Shown here in pieces: positions 7,606 through 15,747 of a stretch of 27,510 nucleotides of DNA; the stretch's first letter is position 1, and each line of letters opens with the position of its first letter. Both the position numbers and the translations under genes were made by a program. Origin of the DNA: an uncultured Eubacteriales bacterium (GTDB lineage Bacteria > Bacillota_I > Bacilli_A > RF39 > UBA660); contig CAJMAC010000014.1 of assembly GCA_905211265.1 (NCBI GenBank), forward strand, positions 1 through 27,510. The letters run 5' to 3'. The notes under the pieces are model-generated. The model did no database searches and was not told the origin of the DNA. It saw nothing but the letters and a program-made list of their open reading frames with translations.

Positions 7606-9978
7606 ATGATAAGTTTAAATTGGATAAAAGATTATGTAGATATAAGTGATCAAGATTTAAAAGAATTAGCAGTTAAAATAACAAAAGCAGGAGTAAATGT
7701 AGAAAAAGTAATTACTAATCATATTGATAATTTAGTAATTGGAGAAGTTTTAGAATGTAATCCTCATCCTGATTCAGATCATTTACATGTTTGTTTAGTA
7801 AATATAGGCAGTGAAGTTAAACAAATAGTATGTGGTGCTCCAAATGTAAGAAAAGGGCTTAAAGTAATAGTAGCCTTACCTGGTGCTATTTTACCAGGAG
7901 ACTTTGAAATAAAGTCTTCTAAGATTCGTGGAGTAGAATCAAATGGTATGTTATGTGCTTTATTTGAATTAGGATTAGAAGAAAAAACAGAAGAAAATTA
8001 TAATAAAGGAATTGAAGAATTAGGTAATGACGCTAAAGTAGGCACTGATCCATTAGAATACTTAGGATTAGAAGATACAGTTTATGAATTAGATGTTCAT
8101 AAACATAGAAATAATGATTGTTATTATCATATAGGATTTGCTTATGAAATAGCATCTATATTAAATAGAAAAGTTAAATTACCTGAAATTAATTATAAAG
8201 AAATAGAAGATAATATTAATTCTCATTTTAACTTAAAAGTGGAAACTAATAAATGTCCTTATTATTTAGCTAAAATGGTAACAGATGTAAAAATAAAAGA
8301 AAGTCCTGATTTTATAAAGAAAAGATTAGTATCTGTAGGTATGAGATCTATTAATAATGTTGTAGATATTTCTAACTATGTAATGTTAGAGTTTGGTCAA
8401 CCATTACATTTCTTTGATAAAACTTCACTTGGAGATAATATTTTAGTAAGAGATGCTAAAGATAATGAAGAAATAGTAACACTTGATGGAAAAACAAGAA
8501 TATTAGATAGTAATGATATAGTTATAACTGATGGAGTAAAACCAGTATGTATTGCTGGAGTAATGGGCGGAGAAAATACTGAAATTGAAGATACTACTAA
8601 AACTATTTTAATTGAGTCTGCAATATTTGATGCTGTTAGTATTAGAAATACTGCTTCAAAATTAAATTTAAAGAGTGAGGCTTCAATTAGATATGGTAAA
8701 GGATTAAACTTTGAATATACAATGTCTGCGATAAATAGAGCATGTCAATTATTAGAGTTATATGCAGATGCAAAAGTATTAAGTGGAATAGTATCTTATG
8801 ATAAAATAGATAAAACTGAAAAGAAAGTAAGTTTTACTGCCCATGATGTAAATAAAATGTTAGGAATAGTAATAAGTACAAGCGATATGGAAACAGAGTT
8901 AACTAGACTAGGATTTGATTATGAATTAAATGGTGAAACATTTAATGTAACTATACCTTTCCGTAGATTAGATATAGACCCTAATGTTAATGATATTGCC
9001 GAAGAAATAGGAAGATTATATGGTTATCATAACTTAGTATCAACATTACCAAAAGTAGGAATTAAAAAAGGTGAATACAAAGGAGATGTTAAATATAGAA
9101 AATTAATATCTCATAGATTAAGAAGTCTAGGAATAAATGAAACTAAAACTTATACCTTAGTAAGTCCTGAAATGGCTAGTATGTTTAATTATAAAAATCT
9201 TACAAATACTGTTTTACCTAATCCAATGAGTGTAGATAAATCAGTAATAAGAACTACTTTAATTCCATCATTAATTAATGTTTATGAATATAATAAGAAA
9301 AGAAAAGTAAATGATATATGTTTATATGAAATAAGTAAAACTTATGATAATGCTTATAATGAAAGAACATTAATAACAGTACTTATGAAAGGTAATTATA
9401 TTGCTAATAATATAGTTAAATCAAATGTAAAAGTAGATTATTATTTAATCAAAGGGGTATTAGAAAACATATTAGATTATTTAGGACTTAAAAATAGATA
9501 TTCATATGAAGTAAAAGATATAACTAATATGCATCCATATATATCATCAGTAATATTAGTAGATAAAGAAGAAGTAGGAATAATTGGTAGAATTCATCCA
9601 AGTATAGTAAAAGAAGATGTTTATGTATTTGAATTAGAATTAAATAAATTAATCAAAGAAGTAAAACCTATTAAATATAAGGCTTCATCAATATATCCTG
9701 TAATTAATAAAGACATTTCAATAGTAACTAATATTAATACACCATCTTTAGAATTAGAAAAAATAATTAAGAAAAGTGGAGGAAGATTGCTTACTGATAT
9801 AAGTGTATTTGATGTATATACAGGAAGTAATGTTGGAGAAAATGAAAAGTCAATTGCATATTCCCTAACATTTAATGATCCTAGTAGAACATTAACTGAT
9901 GAAGAAGTAATGAATGTATTTAATAAGATAATAGATGATATTAATAATAGTGGCATAGGTAAATTAAGAGATATTTAA
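7606..9978 (+). CDS. pheT: Phenylalanine-tRNA ligase beta subunit
   Basis: This is the structural and editing subunit of phenylalanyl-tRNA synthetase. The 790-residue product has the full bacterial domain order: N-terminal segment MISLNWIKDYVDIS, an EMAPII-type tRNA-binding domain (about 40-150; PHPDSDHLHVC, IVCGAPNVRKG), B3/B4 editing domain (RSINNVVDISNYVMLEFGQP, GVMGGENTEI), B5 domain (near 400-475; TIPFRRLDI, DIAEEIGRLYGY), a class II-like core without catalytic motifs, and a C-terminal anticodon-binding (FDX-ACB) domain (near 700-790). The ATG at 7606 follows GAAAGGAAG; the frame open from 7585 overlaps pheS and is rejected. The terminator stem starts inside the stop codon. Confidence 0.97.
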   Translation: MISLNWIKDYVDISDQDLKELAVKITKAGVNVEKVITNHIDNLVIGEVLECNPHPDSDHLHVCLVNIGSEVKQIVCGAPNVRKGLKVIVALPGAILPGDFEIKSSKIRGVESNGMLCALFELGLEEKTEENYNKGIEELGNDAKVGTDPLEYLGLEDTVYELDVHKHRNNDCYYHIGFAYEIASILNRKVKLPEINYKEIEDNINSHFNLKVETNKCPYYLAKMVTDVKIKESPDFIKKRLVSVGMRSINNVVDISNYVMLEFGQPLHFFDKTSLGDNILVRDAKDNEEIVTLDGKTRILDSNDIVITDGVKPVCIAGVMGGENTEIEDTTKTILIESAIFDAVSIRNTASKLNLKSEASIRYGKGLNFEYTMSAINRACQLLELYADAKVLSGIVSYDKIDKTEKKVSFTAHDVNKMLGIVISTSDMETELTRLGFDYELNGETFNVTIPFRRLDIDPNVNDIAEEIGRLYGYHNLVSTLPKVGIKKGEYKGDVKYRKLISHRLRSLGINETKTYTLVSPEMASMFNYKNLTNTVLPNPMSVDKSVIRTTLIPSLINVYEYNKKRKVNDICLYEISKTYDNAYNERTLITVLMKGNYIANNIVKSNVKVDYYLIKGVLENILDYLGLKNRYSYEVKDITNMHPYISSVILVDKEEVGIIGRIHPSIVKEDVYVFELELNKLIKEVKPIKYKASSIYPVINKDISIVTNINTPSLELEKIIKKSGGRLLTDISVFDVYTGSNVGENEKSIAYSLTFNDPSRTLTDEEVMNVFNKIIDDINNSGIGKLRDI

Positions 9979-10001
9979 TAGTAGATTTAGTCTACTATTT
10001 T
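9977..10001 (+). terminator. Terminator of the mTERF-like/pheST operon
   Basis: AATAGTAGA (9977-9985) and TCTACTATT (9991-9999) form a 9 bp stem with a 5-base loop, then a short T run. The stem uses the last two bases of the pheT stop codon. Confidence 0.7.
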
Positions 10002-10031
10002 CCTTTACATAACTTAAAAGTTATTCCAAGG

Positions 10032-10102
10032 CTTTTTAATACCTTATTCATAAGTTATTAAAAAGTAATATTGAACCAAAGTATTGTTTCAATATTATTT
10101 TT
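10032..10102 (+). other. Overlapping inverted repeats in the gap after pheT
   Basis: Two stems share bases 10061-10065. CTTTTTAAT (10032-10040) can pair with ATTAAAAAG (10057-10065). Bases 10061-10075 can instead pair with 10088-10102 in a 15 bp stem (one G-T pair, 12-base loop) that ends in T residues and looks like a second terminator. The two cannot form fully at the same time. A minor ATAACT/AGTTAT hairpin lies just upstream (10009-10024). Confidence 0.55.
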
Positions 10103-10124
10103 CTGTCTAATTAGTGTAATTCTA

Positions 10125-10154
10125 TTTACAAATTATTATAAAATATGTTAAAAT
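10125..10154 (+). promoter_or_regulatory. Probable promoter for the 10188-12229 gene pair
   Basis: TTTACA (10125-10130), an 18-base spacer and TAAAAT (10149-10154), placed about 33 bases before the start codon and after the hairpin region. Confidence 0.6.
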
Positions 10155-10187
10155 TATTGTTGTAATATGGTAGTTAGAGGTGAGTTT

Positions 10188-11039
10188 ATGGGGCTATTAA
10201 AAATATTTAGTGAAATGGATACTTTAGATATTATTATAGTAGTAGGAATAATTTTTATAGTTATATTTTTAATTTGTTTATCAAGTAGTTTAATGAAGAA
10301 AAATAAAGTATTGCGTGAAGAATTAAAAAATAAACAAAATATTGATAATATAATTATGGATGAAGATATAATTAATGATAAGAAAATTGAAAACTATGAA
10401 GATATTAATATAATTAAAGAAGATAAACCAGAAGAAGATAATATTGTAGTACCTAATGAAAAAGTAGATATCTTAAATGAATTAAATGAGAATTTATATG
10501 AAGATGATATTTTAAGTAAACCTGAAGAAGAAGGAATTAATGAAATATTAAAAGATTTACCTGATAATGATACTTCGATTACTGCACCATATACAAGAAA
10601 TGTACTAAAAAGTTTATCTCAAAGTGGACAAACTTCCCCAGTTAATATTGGTAAAAGTGCAGTTGATATACCAAAAGTAAAAGTAACAAGTTATGTCAAA
10701 GAAGAACCAAAACATGAAGTGAAAATAGAACAACAAAAATTAGACTTCGAAGAAAAAGAAATAAAGAAAGAATTACCTAAATTAGAAGAAAATAGTTCTA
10801 GTATGAGTAATCAAGAATTTATTGAAGAAATTTCTAAAAGATTAGCTGAAGAAGTAGAACCACAAACAATAGAGTTAACTGATTATGAAAAACGTCAAGA
10901 AGAAGAAGCAATAATTAGTTATAAAGAATTACTTAAAGAAAAAGATAGACTATATAAAATAACTGATGATGAGGAAATAGATACATTTATTGATGAATTA
11001 AAAGAGTTTAGAACAAACTTAAATGAGGAGGAAGAATAA
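10188..11039 (+). CDS. Membrane-anchored acidic protein of unknown function
   Basis: I do not recognise this 283-residue protein. It has one N-terminal membrane segment (about residues 13-34, DIIIVVGIIFIVIFLICL) followed by Lys-rich residues, which suggests the rest lies in the cytoplasm. That rest is very rich in Glu, Asp, Lys and Asn, probably partly disordered, with a more helical C-terminal part (from about 205; EFIEEISKRLAEEVEP, then KELLKEKDRLYKITDDEE). The topology recalls division or scaffold proteins, but no family motif supports that. The ATG at 10188 follows AGAGGTGAG; an ATG at 10167 lacks a ribosome site. The stop overlaps the next start (TAATG), so the two genes are translationally coupled. 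Confidence 0.85.
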   Translation: MGLLKIFSEMDTLDIIIVVGIIFIVIFLICLSSSLMKKNKVLREELKNKQNIDNIIMDEDIINDKKIENYEDINIIKEDKPEEDNIVVPNEKVDILNELNENLYEDDILSKPEEEGINEILKDLPDNDTSITAPYTRNVLKSLSQSGQTSPVNIGKSAVDIPKVKVTSYVKEEPKHEVKIEQQKLDFEEKEIKKELPKLEENSSSMSNQEFIEEISKRLAEEVEPQTIELTDYEKRQEEEAIISYKELLKEKDRLYKITDDEEIDTFIDELKEFRTNLNEEEE

Positions 11040-12229
11040 TGGATAGATATGTAGGAACAGTAGTAAGAGGAATAAGAACACCAATAATAAAGGAAGGAGA
11101 TAACCTTTGTGATATAGTAGTAGATAGTCTACTTAAAGCAAAAGAAAGTGAAGGCTTTGAATTTAAAGATAAAGATATAGTAGCAGTAACTGAAGCAGTT
11201 GTATCAATTTCAGATGGTAACTATGTAAGTATTGATGAAATAGCGGAAGATATAAGAAATAAATTTCCAAGTGGGGATATAGGAATTGTATTTCCTATAT
11301 TAAGTAGAAATAGATTTTCTATGATATTAAAATCAATTGCTCGTGGAGTAAATAAAATAACTATACAATTAAGTTATCCATCAGATGAAGTAGGTAACCA
11401 TTTATTTGATGATAGCTTACTTGATAAATATAATATTAATCCATATAGTGATACTTTAACACTTGAAGAATATAATAAATATTTTGGTAATATTACACAT
11501 ACATTTACTGGAGTTAATTATGTTAAATTTTATACAGAAGTATGTGAAAAAGAAAATTGTAAAGTAGATTTTGTATTTTCAAATAATCCAAAAACAATAT
11601 TAAATTATACAAAAGATGTACTTGCTTGTGATATTCATACAAGAAGTAAAACAAAAGAAATACTAAAAAATAATGGTGGAAGAACTATTTATGGATTAGA
11701 TGATATTATGTGTCAAAGTATAAATGGAAGTAGATACAACTTAAAATACGGGTTATTAGGTTCAAATAAATCAACTGAAGAAAGATTAAAATTATTCCCA
11801 ACTTCAGGAGAAAAATTAGTTCATGATATTCAAAATAAATTGAAAGAAATAACTGGAAAAACAATTGAAGTAATGGTATATGGAGATGGAGCATTTAAAG
11901 ATCCAGTAGGAAGAATTTGGGAATTAGCAGATCCAGTAGTATCTCCAGCATATACTGAAGGACTTGAAGGTACTCCGAATGAAATAAAATTAAAATATAT
12001 TTCAGATAATAAATATGATAACCTTCGTGGTAAAGAATTAGAAGATGCTATAAAAGAAGAAATTAAACATAAAGATAATGATTTGAAAGGAAAAAATACT
12101 AGTTTAGGAACTACACCAAGAAAATTAACTGACCTTATTGGTTCATTATGTGACTTAACAAGTGGAAGTGGAGATAAAGGAACACCTGTAGTATTTATTC
12201 AAGGATATTTTGATAATTATGCATCATAA
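11039..12229 (+). CDS. CofE-like (F420-0:L-glutamate ligase family) protein
   Basis: The 396-residue product has the F420_ligase fold signatures near the N-terminus: VRGIRTPIIKEGDNLCDIVVD, then DIVAVTEAVVSISDGNYV. It continues with stretches I associate with the long Bacillota versions of this family: PILSRNRFSMILKSIARG, QLSYPSDEVGNHL, DVLACDIHTRSKT, GLLGSNKSTEE and YGDGAFKDPVGRIWELADP. True CofE adds glutamate to coenzyme F420 and is about 250 residues. This longer form occurs in bacteria not known to make F420, so the substrate here is unknown and the ligase name should not be taken literally. It begins one base inside the previous stop after a GAGGAGGAAG site and is followed by a terminator. 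Confidence 0.85.
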   Translation: MDRYVGTVVRGIRTPIIKEGDNLCDIVVDSLLKAKESEGFEFKDKDIVAVTEAVVSISDGNYVSIDEIAEDIRNKFPSGDIGIVFPILSRNRFSMILKSIARGVNKITIQLSYPSDEVGNHLFDDSLLDKYNINPYSDTLTLEEYNKYFGNITHTFTGVNYVKFYTEVCEKENCKVDFVFSNNPKTILNYTKDVLACDIHTRSKTKEILKNNGGRTIYGLDDIMCQSINGSRYNLKYGLLGSNKSTEERLKLFPTSGEKLVHDIQNKLKEITGKTIEVMVYGDGAFKDPVGRIWELADPVVSPAYTEGLEGTPNEIKLKYISDNKYDNLRGKELEDAIKEEIKHKDNDLKGKNTSLGTTPRKLTDLIGSLCDLTSGSGDKGTPVVFIQGYFDNYAS

Positions 12230-12237
12230 AAGCTGTT

Positions 12238-12267
12238 AACTATTAGTTAATAGTTTTCTTTTTTTAA
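12238..12267 (+). terminator. Intrinsic terminator after the CofE-like gene
   Basis: AACTATT (12238-12244) pairs with AATAGTT (12249-12255), 4-base loop, followed by TTC and a run of T. Confidence 0.8.
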
Positions 12268-12273
12268 TATGTT

Positions 12274-12284
12274 TATGCTATAAT
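12274..12284 (+). promoter_or_regulatory. Extended -10 promoter for the 12303-13169 gene
   Basis: TATGCTATAAT gives a TGn extension and a perfect TATAAT at 12279-12284. No good -35 is visible. The AGGAGG ribosome site lies at 12291-12296, so the transcript leader would be very short. Confidence 0.55.
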
Positions 12285-12302
12285 CTTTTTAGGAGGCTAA
12301 GT

Positions 12303-13169
12303 ATGAAAAATAACAAACCAATAAGATATACTACAATGCAAGTATATGATAGTTATAATTATAGTGATATACCTATATATATAGTAACAAAATGTTTCTT
12401 AGATGAAGAAATAACAAAATATTTAATGAATGGTAAGACAAGAAAAGAATATAAAGTAACATTTCCATATTCATTAAATAATAGAACTTGCGAATATGAT
12501 ATGCAATATAATTGGCAAGATTATAATAGAAAAATAGTAAATAAAGTATTTGATAACTATGAAGATGCTAAAAGATATACTGATGAATTAAATAAAAAAA
12601 TGTTATCAGAAAAAATATCTTCAGTGGGAATATTAAGTGAAGTAAAAAATATAAAGAATTATTATAATAAAAAAATTAAAGTATGCGAAGAATTAGAGAG
12701 TCAAATTTTATCTAATACAAAATTTTTAACTTTAAATAATAATGTTAGAAATCAAGAAACAATTATATCGGATGATACTAAAACTAATATAACAGATCTT
12801 TCTATATACAATATAATTGATTTATGTAGAAATAATAATTTTATAGTATATACAGTATCAGATAGCGTTTTTAATACTATGAAAGAACAATTAAATAATA
12901 ATAATAAATTACCTGTAAATTATGGTAAATGTTTATTAGTAAATGATAGTAAATCTCATGAAATAAGAATATTTAATGATGAAGATAAAGTATATATTTT
13001 GGATTCAGATGATAATTTATTCATGAAAACTGAAGAAGAAATAAATTTACCATCACATTTTGATAAAAGAATATATACTATGGAAACTTATGAAGATATT
13101 ATAAATAGTTATAGTTATGGAGCAAATATTAGTGTAAGTGATATAAAGAAAAAAGTATTAAAAAAATAA
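12303..13169 (+). CDS. Hypothetical protein, 288 residues
   Basis: I do not recognise this protein. It has no signal peptide or membrane segment. The first ~100 residues are rich in Tyr and aromatic residues (MQVYDSYNYSDIPIYIVTK), a coiled-coil-like stretch follows (about 90-135), and the C-terminal part (about 165-288) has alternating strand/helix character (NFIVYTVSDSV, KCLLVNDSKSHEIRIFNDEDKVYILD). The start follows a perfect AGGAGG at 12291-12296. It ends one base before the TTGACA of the glyS promoter and has no terminator of its own, so its transcripts may run into the Gly T-box leader. Composition matches its neighbours. Confidence 0.85.
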   Translation: MKNNKPIRYTTMQVYDSYNYSDIPIYIVTKCFLDEEITKYLMNGKTRKEYKVTFPYSLNNRTCEYDMQYNWQDYNRKIVNKVFDNYEDAKRYTDELNKKMLSEKISSVGILSEVKNIKNYYNKKIKVCEELESQILSNTKFLTLNNNVRNQETIISDDTKTNITDLSIYNIIDLCRNNNFIVYTVSDSVFNTMKEQLNNNNKLPVNYGKCLLVNDSKSHEIRIFNDEDKVYILDSDDNLFMKTEEEINLPSHFDKRIYTMETYEDIINSYSYGANISVSDIKKKVLKK

Positions 13170-13170
13170 C

Positions 13171-13198
13171 TTGACAAATAGAAAAATAATGATAAAAT
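13171..13198 (+). promoter_or_regulatory. Promoter of the Gly T-box/glyS unit
   Basis: TTGACA (13171-13176), a 16-base spacer and TAAAAT (13193-13198). Predicted transcription start is near 13205, just before the leader structure. Confidence 0.8.
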
Positions 13199-13204
13199 GA
13201 TATA

Positions 13205-13333
13205 TATAAGAAAAGCGAAGACGCAGGGTGGAATCTGTAACAGCGATTAAAAATAAAGTTGATTCTTAGAATAAATAAGGTGGAACCGCGGTTAATAATC
13301 GTCCTTATGTGTTTTAAGAATTTTTATTTTTTA
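13205..13333 (+). promoter_or_regulatory. Short T-box leader, Gly-specific
   Basis: The core AAGGTGGAACCGCG (13277-13290) and the closing CGTCCTTAT (13300-13308) are clear T-box antiterminator elements. The TGGA bulge would pair with UCCA, fitting tRNA-Gly with discriminator U. A Gly codon GGA lies at 13230-13232 in the loop of a small CAGG/TCTG hairpin and is the specifier candidate. ATTCTTA (13263-13269) can pair with TAAGAAT (13316-13322) before a T-rich tract, giving the terminator side. Only about 70 bases separate the predicted transcript start from the antiterminator, so Stem I must be much reduced; the usual GNUG and AG-bulge motifs are not seen. Confidence 0.85.
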
Positions 13334-13347
13334 GGAAGGGTGAAAAT

Positions 13348-14718
13348 ATGAAAGAAATTAGAATGGATGAAATGGTAAATTATTGTAAAAATTATGGATT
13401 TATCTTTCAAGGTAGTGAAATATATGGAGGACTTGCAAATACTTGGGATTATGGTCCACTTGGAAGTAGATTAAAAAATGCTATTAAAGATGCTTGGAGA
13501 AAGAGATTTATTCAAGAGCGTGCAAATGCTTATGAGGTTGATGCAGATATCTTAATGCATCCAAGAGTTTGGGAAGCAAGTGGACATGTATCAAGTTTTT
13601 CTGATCCTTTAGCAGATTGTAAATCTTGTAATACAAGACATAGAGTAGATAATTTAATAAATGATTTTACTAATAGTTCTATTGGAGATGCTATGAGTAA
13701 AGAAGAAATGATGAATTTTATTAAAGAAAATAAAGTTCCATGTCCTAAATGTGGTAAAAGTAATTTTACTGATATAAGAGAATTTAATTTAATGTTTCAA
13801 ACATATCGTGGTGTAACTAATGATAATAAAAATGTTGTATATTTAAGACCAGAGAATGCTCAAGGCGAATATGTAAACTTTCTTAATGTTCAAAGAAGTA
13901 TGAGAGCTAAATTACCATTTAGTATTGGTCAAATAGGTAAGGCATTTAGAAATGAAATAACTCCAGGTAACTTTACATTTAGAACAATTGAATTTGAACA
14001 AATGGAATATCAAACTTTCTGTAAAGAAGGAAATGATATGGAGTTATATGAATACTTTAAAAATTATGGTAAACATTTCTATATGGATTTAGGTATTCCT
14101 GAAGAGAAATTAAGATTTCATGATCATGAGAAGTTAGCTTTCTATGCAAAGGCTGCTTGTGATATTGAATATTTATTTCCTTTTGGATGGGGAGAAATAA
14201 ATGGTACACATAATAGAACTAATTATGATTTAACTCGTCACCAAGAATATAGTGGAGAACGTCAAGAATATTTAGATCCAGAAACTAATGAAAAATATAT
14301 TCCATATATTGTTGAATCAACTTATGGATTAGATAGAACAGTACTTGCAATATTATTTAATTCTTATGAAAAAGAAACATTAGAAAATGGTGAAGAAAGA
14401 GAAGTAATGCATTTTATACCATATCTAGCACCATATAAATGTGCAGTATTACCATTAGTTAAAAAATATCATAGTGAAAAAGCAAAAGAAATTTATGAAA
14501 AACTATGTAAAAGTTTTATGACTAGTTATGATGAATCTGGTTCAATTGGAAAAAGATATCGTAGACAAGATGCGATTGGTACACCATACTGTATAACTAT
14601 TGATGAAGATACATTAAATAATAATACTGTTACTATTAGGGATAGAGATACTATGGAACAAATTAAATTAAATATTGATGAAGTAGAAGACTATATAAAT
14701 AGTAAGATTAAATTTTAA
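13348..14718 (+). CDS. glyS: Glycyl-tRNA synthetase, homodimeric class II type
   Basis: The enzyme charges tRNA-Gly in the cytoplasm. The 456-residue product is the single-chain homodimer type (about 460), not the alpha2beta2 type. Visible features: GSEIYGGLANTWDYGPLG at the N-terminus, motif 1 around HPRVWEASGHVSSFSDPLADC, two Cys pairs (CKSC and CPKC) that may bind zinc, RPENAQGEYVNF, motif 2 with FRNEITPGNFTFRTIEFEQME, EINGTHNRTNYDL, motif 3 with ESTYGLDRTVLAIL, and a C-terminal anticodon-binding domain (APYKCAVLPL onward). The ATG at 13348 follows AGGAAGGG. Expression should respond to uncharged tRNA-Gly through the T-box. A terminator begins inside the stop codon. Confidence 0.97.
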   Translation: MKEIRMDEMVNYCKNYGFIFQGSEIYGGLANTWDYGPLGSRLKNAIKDAWRKRFIQERANAYEVDADILMHPRVWEASGHVSSFSDPLADCKSCNTRHRVDNLINDFTNSSIGDAMSKEEMMNFIKENKVPCPKCGKSNFTDIREFNLMFQTYRGVTNDNKNVVYLRPENAQGEYVNFLNVQRSMRAKLPFSIGQIGKAFRNEITPGNFTFRTIEFEQMEYQTFCKEGNDMELYEYFKNYGKHFYMDLGIPEEKLRFHDHEKLAFYAKAACDIEYLFPFGWGEINGTHNRTNYDLTRHQEYSGERQEYLDPETNEKYIPYIVESTYGLDRTVLAILFNSYEKETLENGEEREVMHFIPYLAPYKCAVLPLVKKYHSEKAKEIYEKLCKSFMTSYDESGSIGKRYRRQDAIGTPYCITIDEDTLNNNTVTIRDRDTMEQIKLNIDEVEDYINSKIKF

Positions 14719-14741
14719 GATGATTAATTTCATCTTTTTTT
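14717..14741 (+). terminator. glyS terminator
   Basis: AAGATGA (14717-14723) pairs with TCATCTT (14730-14736), 6-base loop, followed by T. The stem begins with the last two bases of the glyS stop codon. Confidence 0.85.
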
Positions 14742-14749
14742 ATTTTAAA

Positions 14750-14777
14750 TAAAATAAAAAAGAGATTAAATTTCTCT
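14750..14777 (-). terminator. def terminator, spanning the stop codon
   Basis: On the minus strand AGAGA (14777-14773) pairs with TCTCT (14765-14761), and T residues follow down to about 14750. The def stop codon (14768-14766) lies in the loop. Confidence 0.7.
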
Positions 14778-15314
14778 CATTAAATCTTTATTCTTAAATG
14801 GATCTTTTGGATCAATATGGTCATAAAATAATATACCTTCTAGATGATCTAGTTCGTGTTGAAAAGCAATAGATAAATCTTCACGACCTCTATATTTTAC
14901 TTTTTTACCATTTTCATCAAAACCTTCGATAGTAACCCTAGCGTATCTTGGTACAATACCTACAACATCTCTATTTACACTTAAACATCCTTCGCCTTCT
15001 GAAGCATATATAAGTTCTTCTGAATGTGATATAATTTTAGGATTAACTAATACATAGTCATTAAATTTACCATCTTCATATTCATGACATACTACAAAAA
15101 ATCTTTTATTAATACCAACTTGAGGTGCTGCAAGTCCCATGCCTGGTCTAAGTTCATATTTTACTGAGTATTCTTCAATTTGACTAAGTCTTAAATGTTC
15201 TAACATATCTTTAATCATTTTTTTATCTTCGTTTGACATTGGAAAAGTAACTTCTTCATTCTTTGCTCTGACTCTTTTGTCTTTTTCATCTAATATATCT
15301 TTTGTTTTAAGCAT
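14766..15314 (-). CDS. def: Peptide deformylase (type 2)
   Basis: The enzyme removes the formyl group from nascent N-terminal Met. The 182-residue product carries all three metal-site motifs: GMGLAAPQVG (motif 1), EGCLS (motif 2, Cys ligand) and FQHELDHLEG (motif 3, HExxH). The length and the insertion between motifs match the type 2 enzymes of Gram-positive bacteria (about 184). The start is preceded on the minus strand by AAAGGAGGGATACTC, a strong ribosome site. It is transcribed toward glyS (convergent) and lies downstream of the small YjcZ-like gene on the same strand, separated from it by a terminator, so it probably has its own promoter near 15330-15350 (TACAAT/TATATA-like -10, no clear -35). 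Confidence 0.96.
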   Translation of the reverse strand: MLKTKDILDEKDKRVRAKNEEVTFPMSNEDKKMIKDMLEHLRLSQIEEYSVKYELRPGMGLAAPQVGINKRFFVVCHEYEDGKFNDYVLVNPKIISHSEELIYASEGEGCLSVNRDVVGIVPRYARVTIEGFDENGKKVKYRGREDLSIAFQHELDHLEGILFYDHIDPKDPFKNKDLMREI

Positions 15315-15349
15315 GAGTATCCCTCCTTTTTCTTATATATTGTATCATA

Positions 15350-15377
15350 AAAAAGAAAAAAAGGGAAGTCTCCCTTT
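15350..15377 (-). terminator. Terminator of the YjcZ-like gene
   Basis: On the minus strand AAAGGGA (15377-15371) pairs with TCCCTTT (15366-15360), 4-base loop, followed by a T-rich tract. It starts just after the stop codon at 15381-15379. Confidence 0.8.
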
Positions 15378-15378
15378 A

Positions 15379-15567
15379 TTAAACTGCTATGCGGCTTCCA
15401 ATTATTATTACTAATAATATGAATAAGACTAATATAATTGCAGCGCTATAAGAGTATCCTCCACTATATCCATATCCTTGATAACCATATTGTGGATATG
15501 TATAATTACTATTTCCACCGCAACAAGATCCAGTTGATCCACCGCTATATCCTCCGTAATAATACAT
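15379..15567 (-). CDS. YjcZ-like small Gly/Tyr-rich membrane protein
   Basis: The 62-residue product has a Gly/Tyr/Ser-rich N-terminal half (MYYYGGYSGGSTGSCCGG, YGYQGYGYSGGYSYS) and ends in one membrane helix, SAAIILVLFILLVIIIGSR. This matches the YjcZ family of small Bacillus proteins annotated as sporulation-related, whose typical end is FALIVVLFILLIIVG. A perfect AAGGAGGT ribosome site precedes the ATG on the minus strand. No other sporulation gene is visible in the window, so a sporulation role should not be assumed; a small envelope protein is the safe description. The adjacent CysCys pair at about residues 14-15 is unusual for such a short membrane peptide. Confidence 0.8.
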   Translation of the reverse strand: MYYYGGYSGGSTGSCCGGNSNYTYPQYGYQGYGYSGGYSYSAAIILVLFILLVIIIGSRIAV

Positions 15568-15667
15568 AAGTATTTTACCTCCTTTTCATATCTAATATAG
15601 TGTATGGCATATATTAAAAATTGACATTGTTTTTTGCCTAATAAAAGAAAAATATATAGGAAAATAC

Positions 15668-15696
15668 TTGATAAAAAATAAATATTATGCTATCAT
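15668..15696 (+). promoter_or_regulatory. Promoter of the 930-residue surface protein gene
   Basis: TTGATA (15668-15673), a 17-base spacer ending in TGC (extended -10), and TATCAT (15691-15696). About 45 bases of leader precede the start codon, with a GGAGG ribosome site at about 15738-15742. Confidence 0.65.
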
Positions 15697-15747
15697 TTTA
15701 TTATGAATATATAGTATAAAAAAGAATAAAAAAGTACGGAGGTATTT

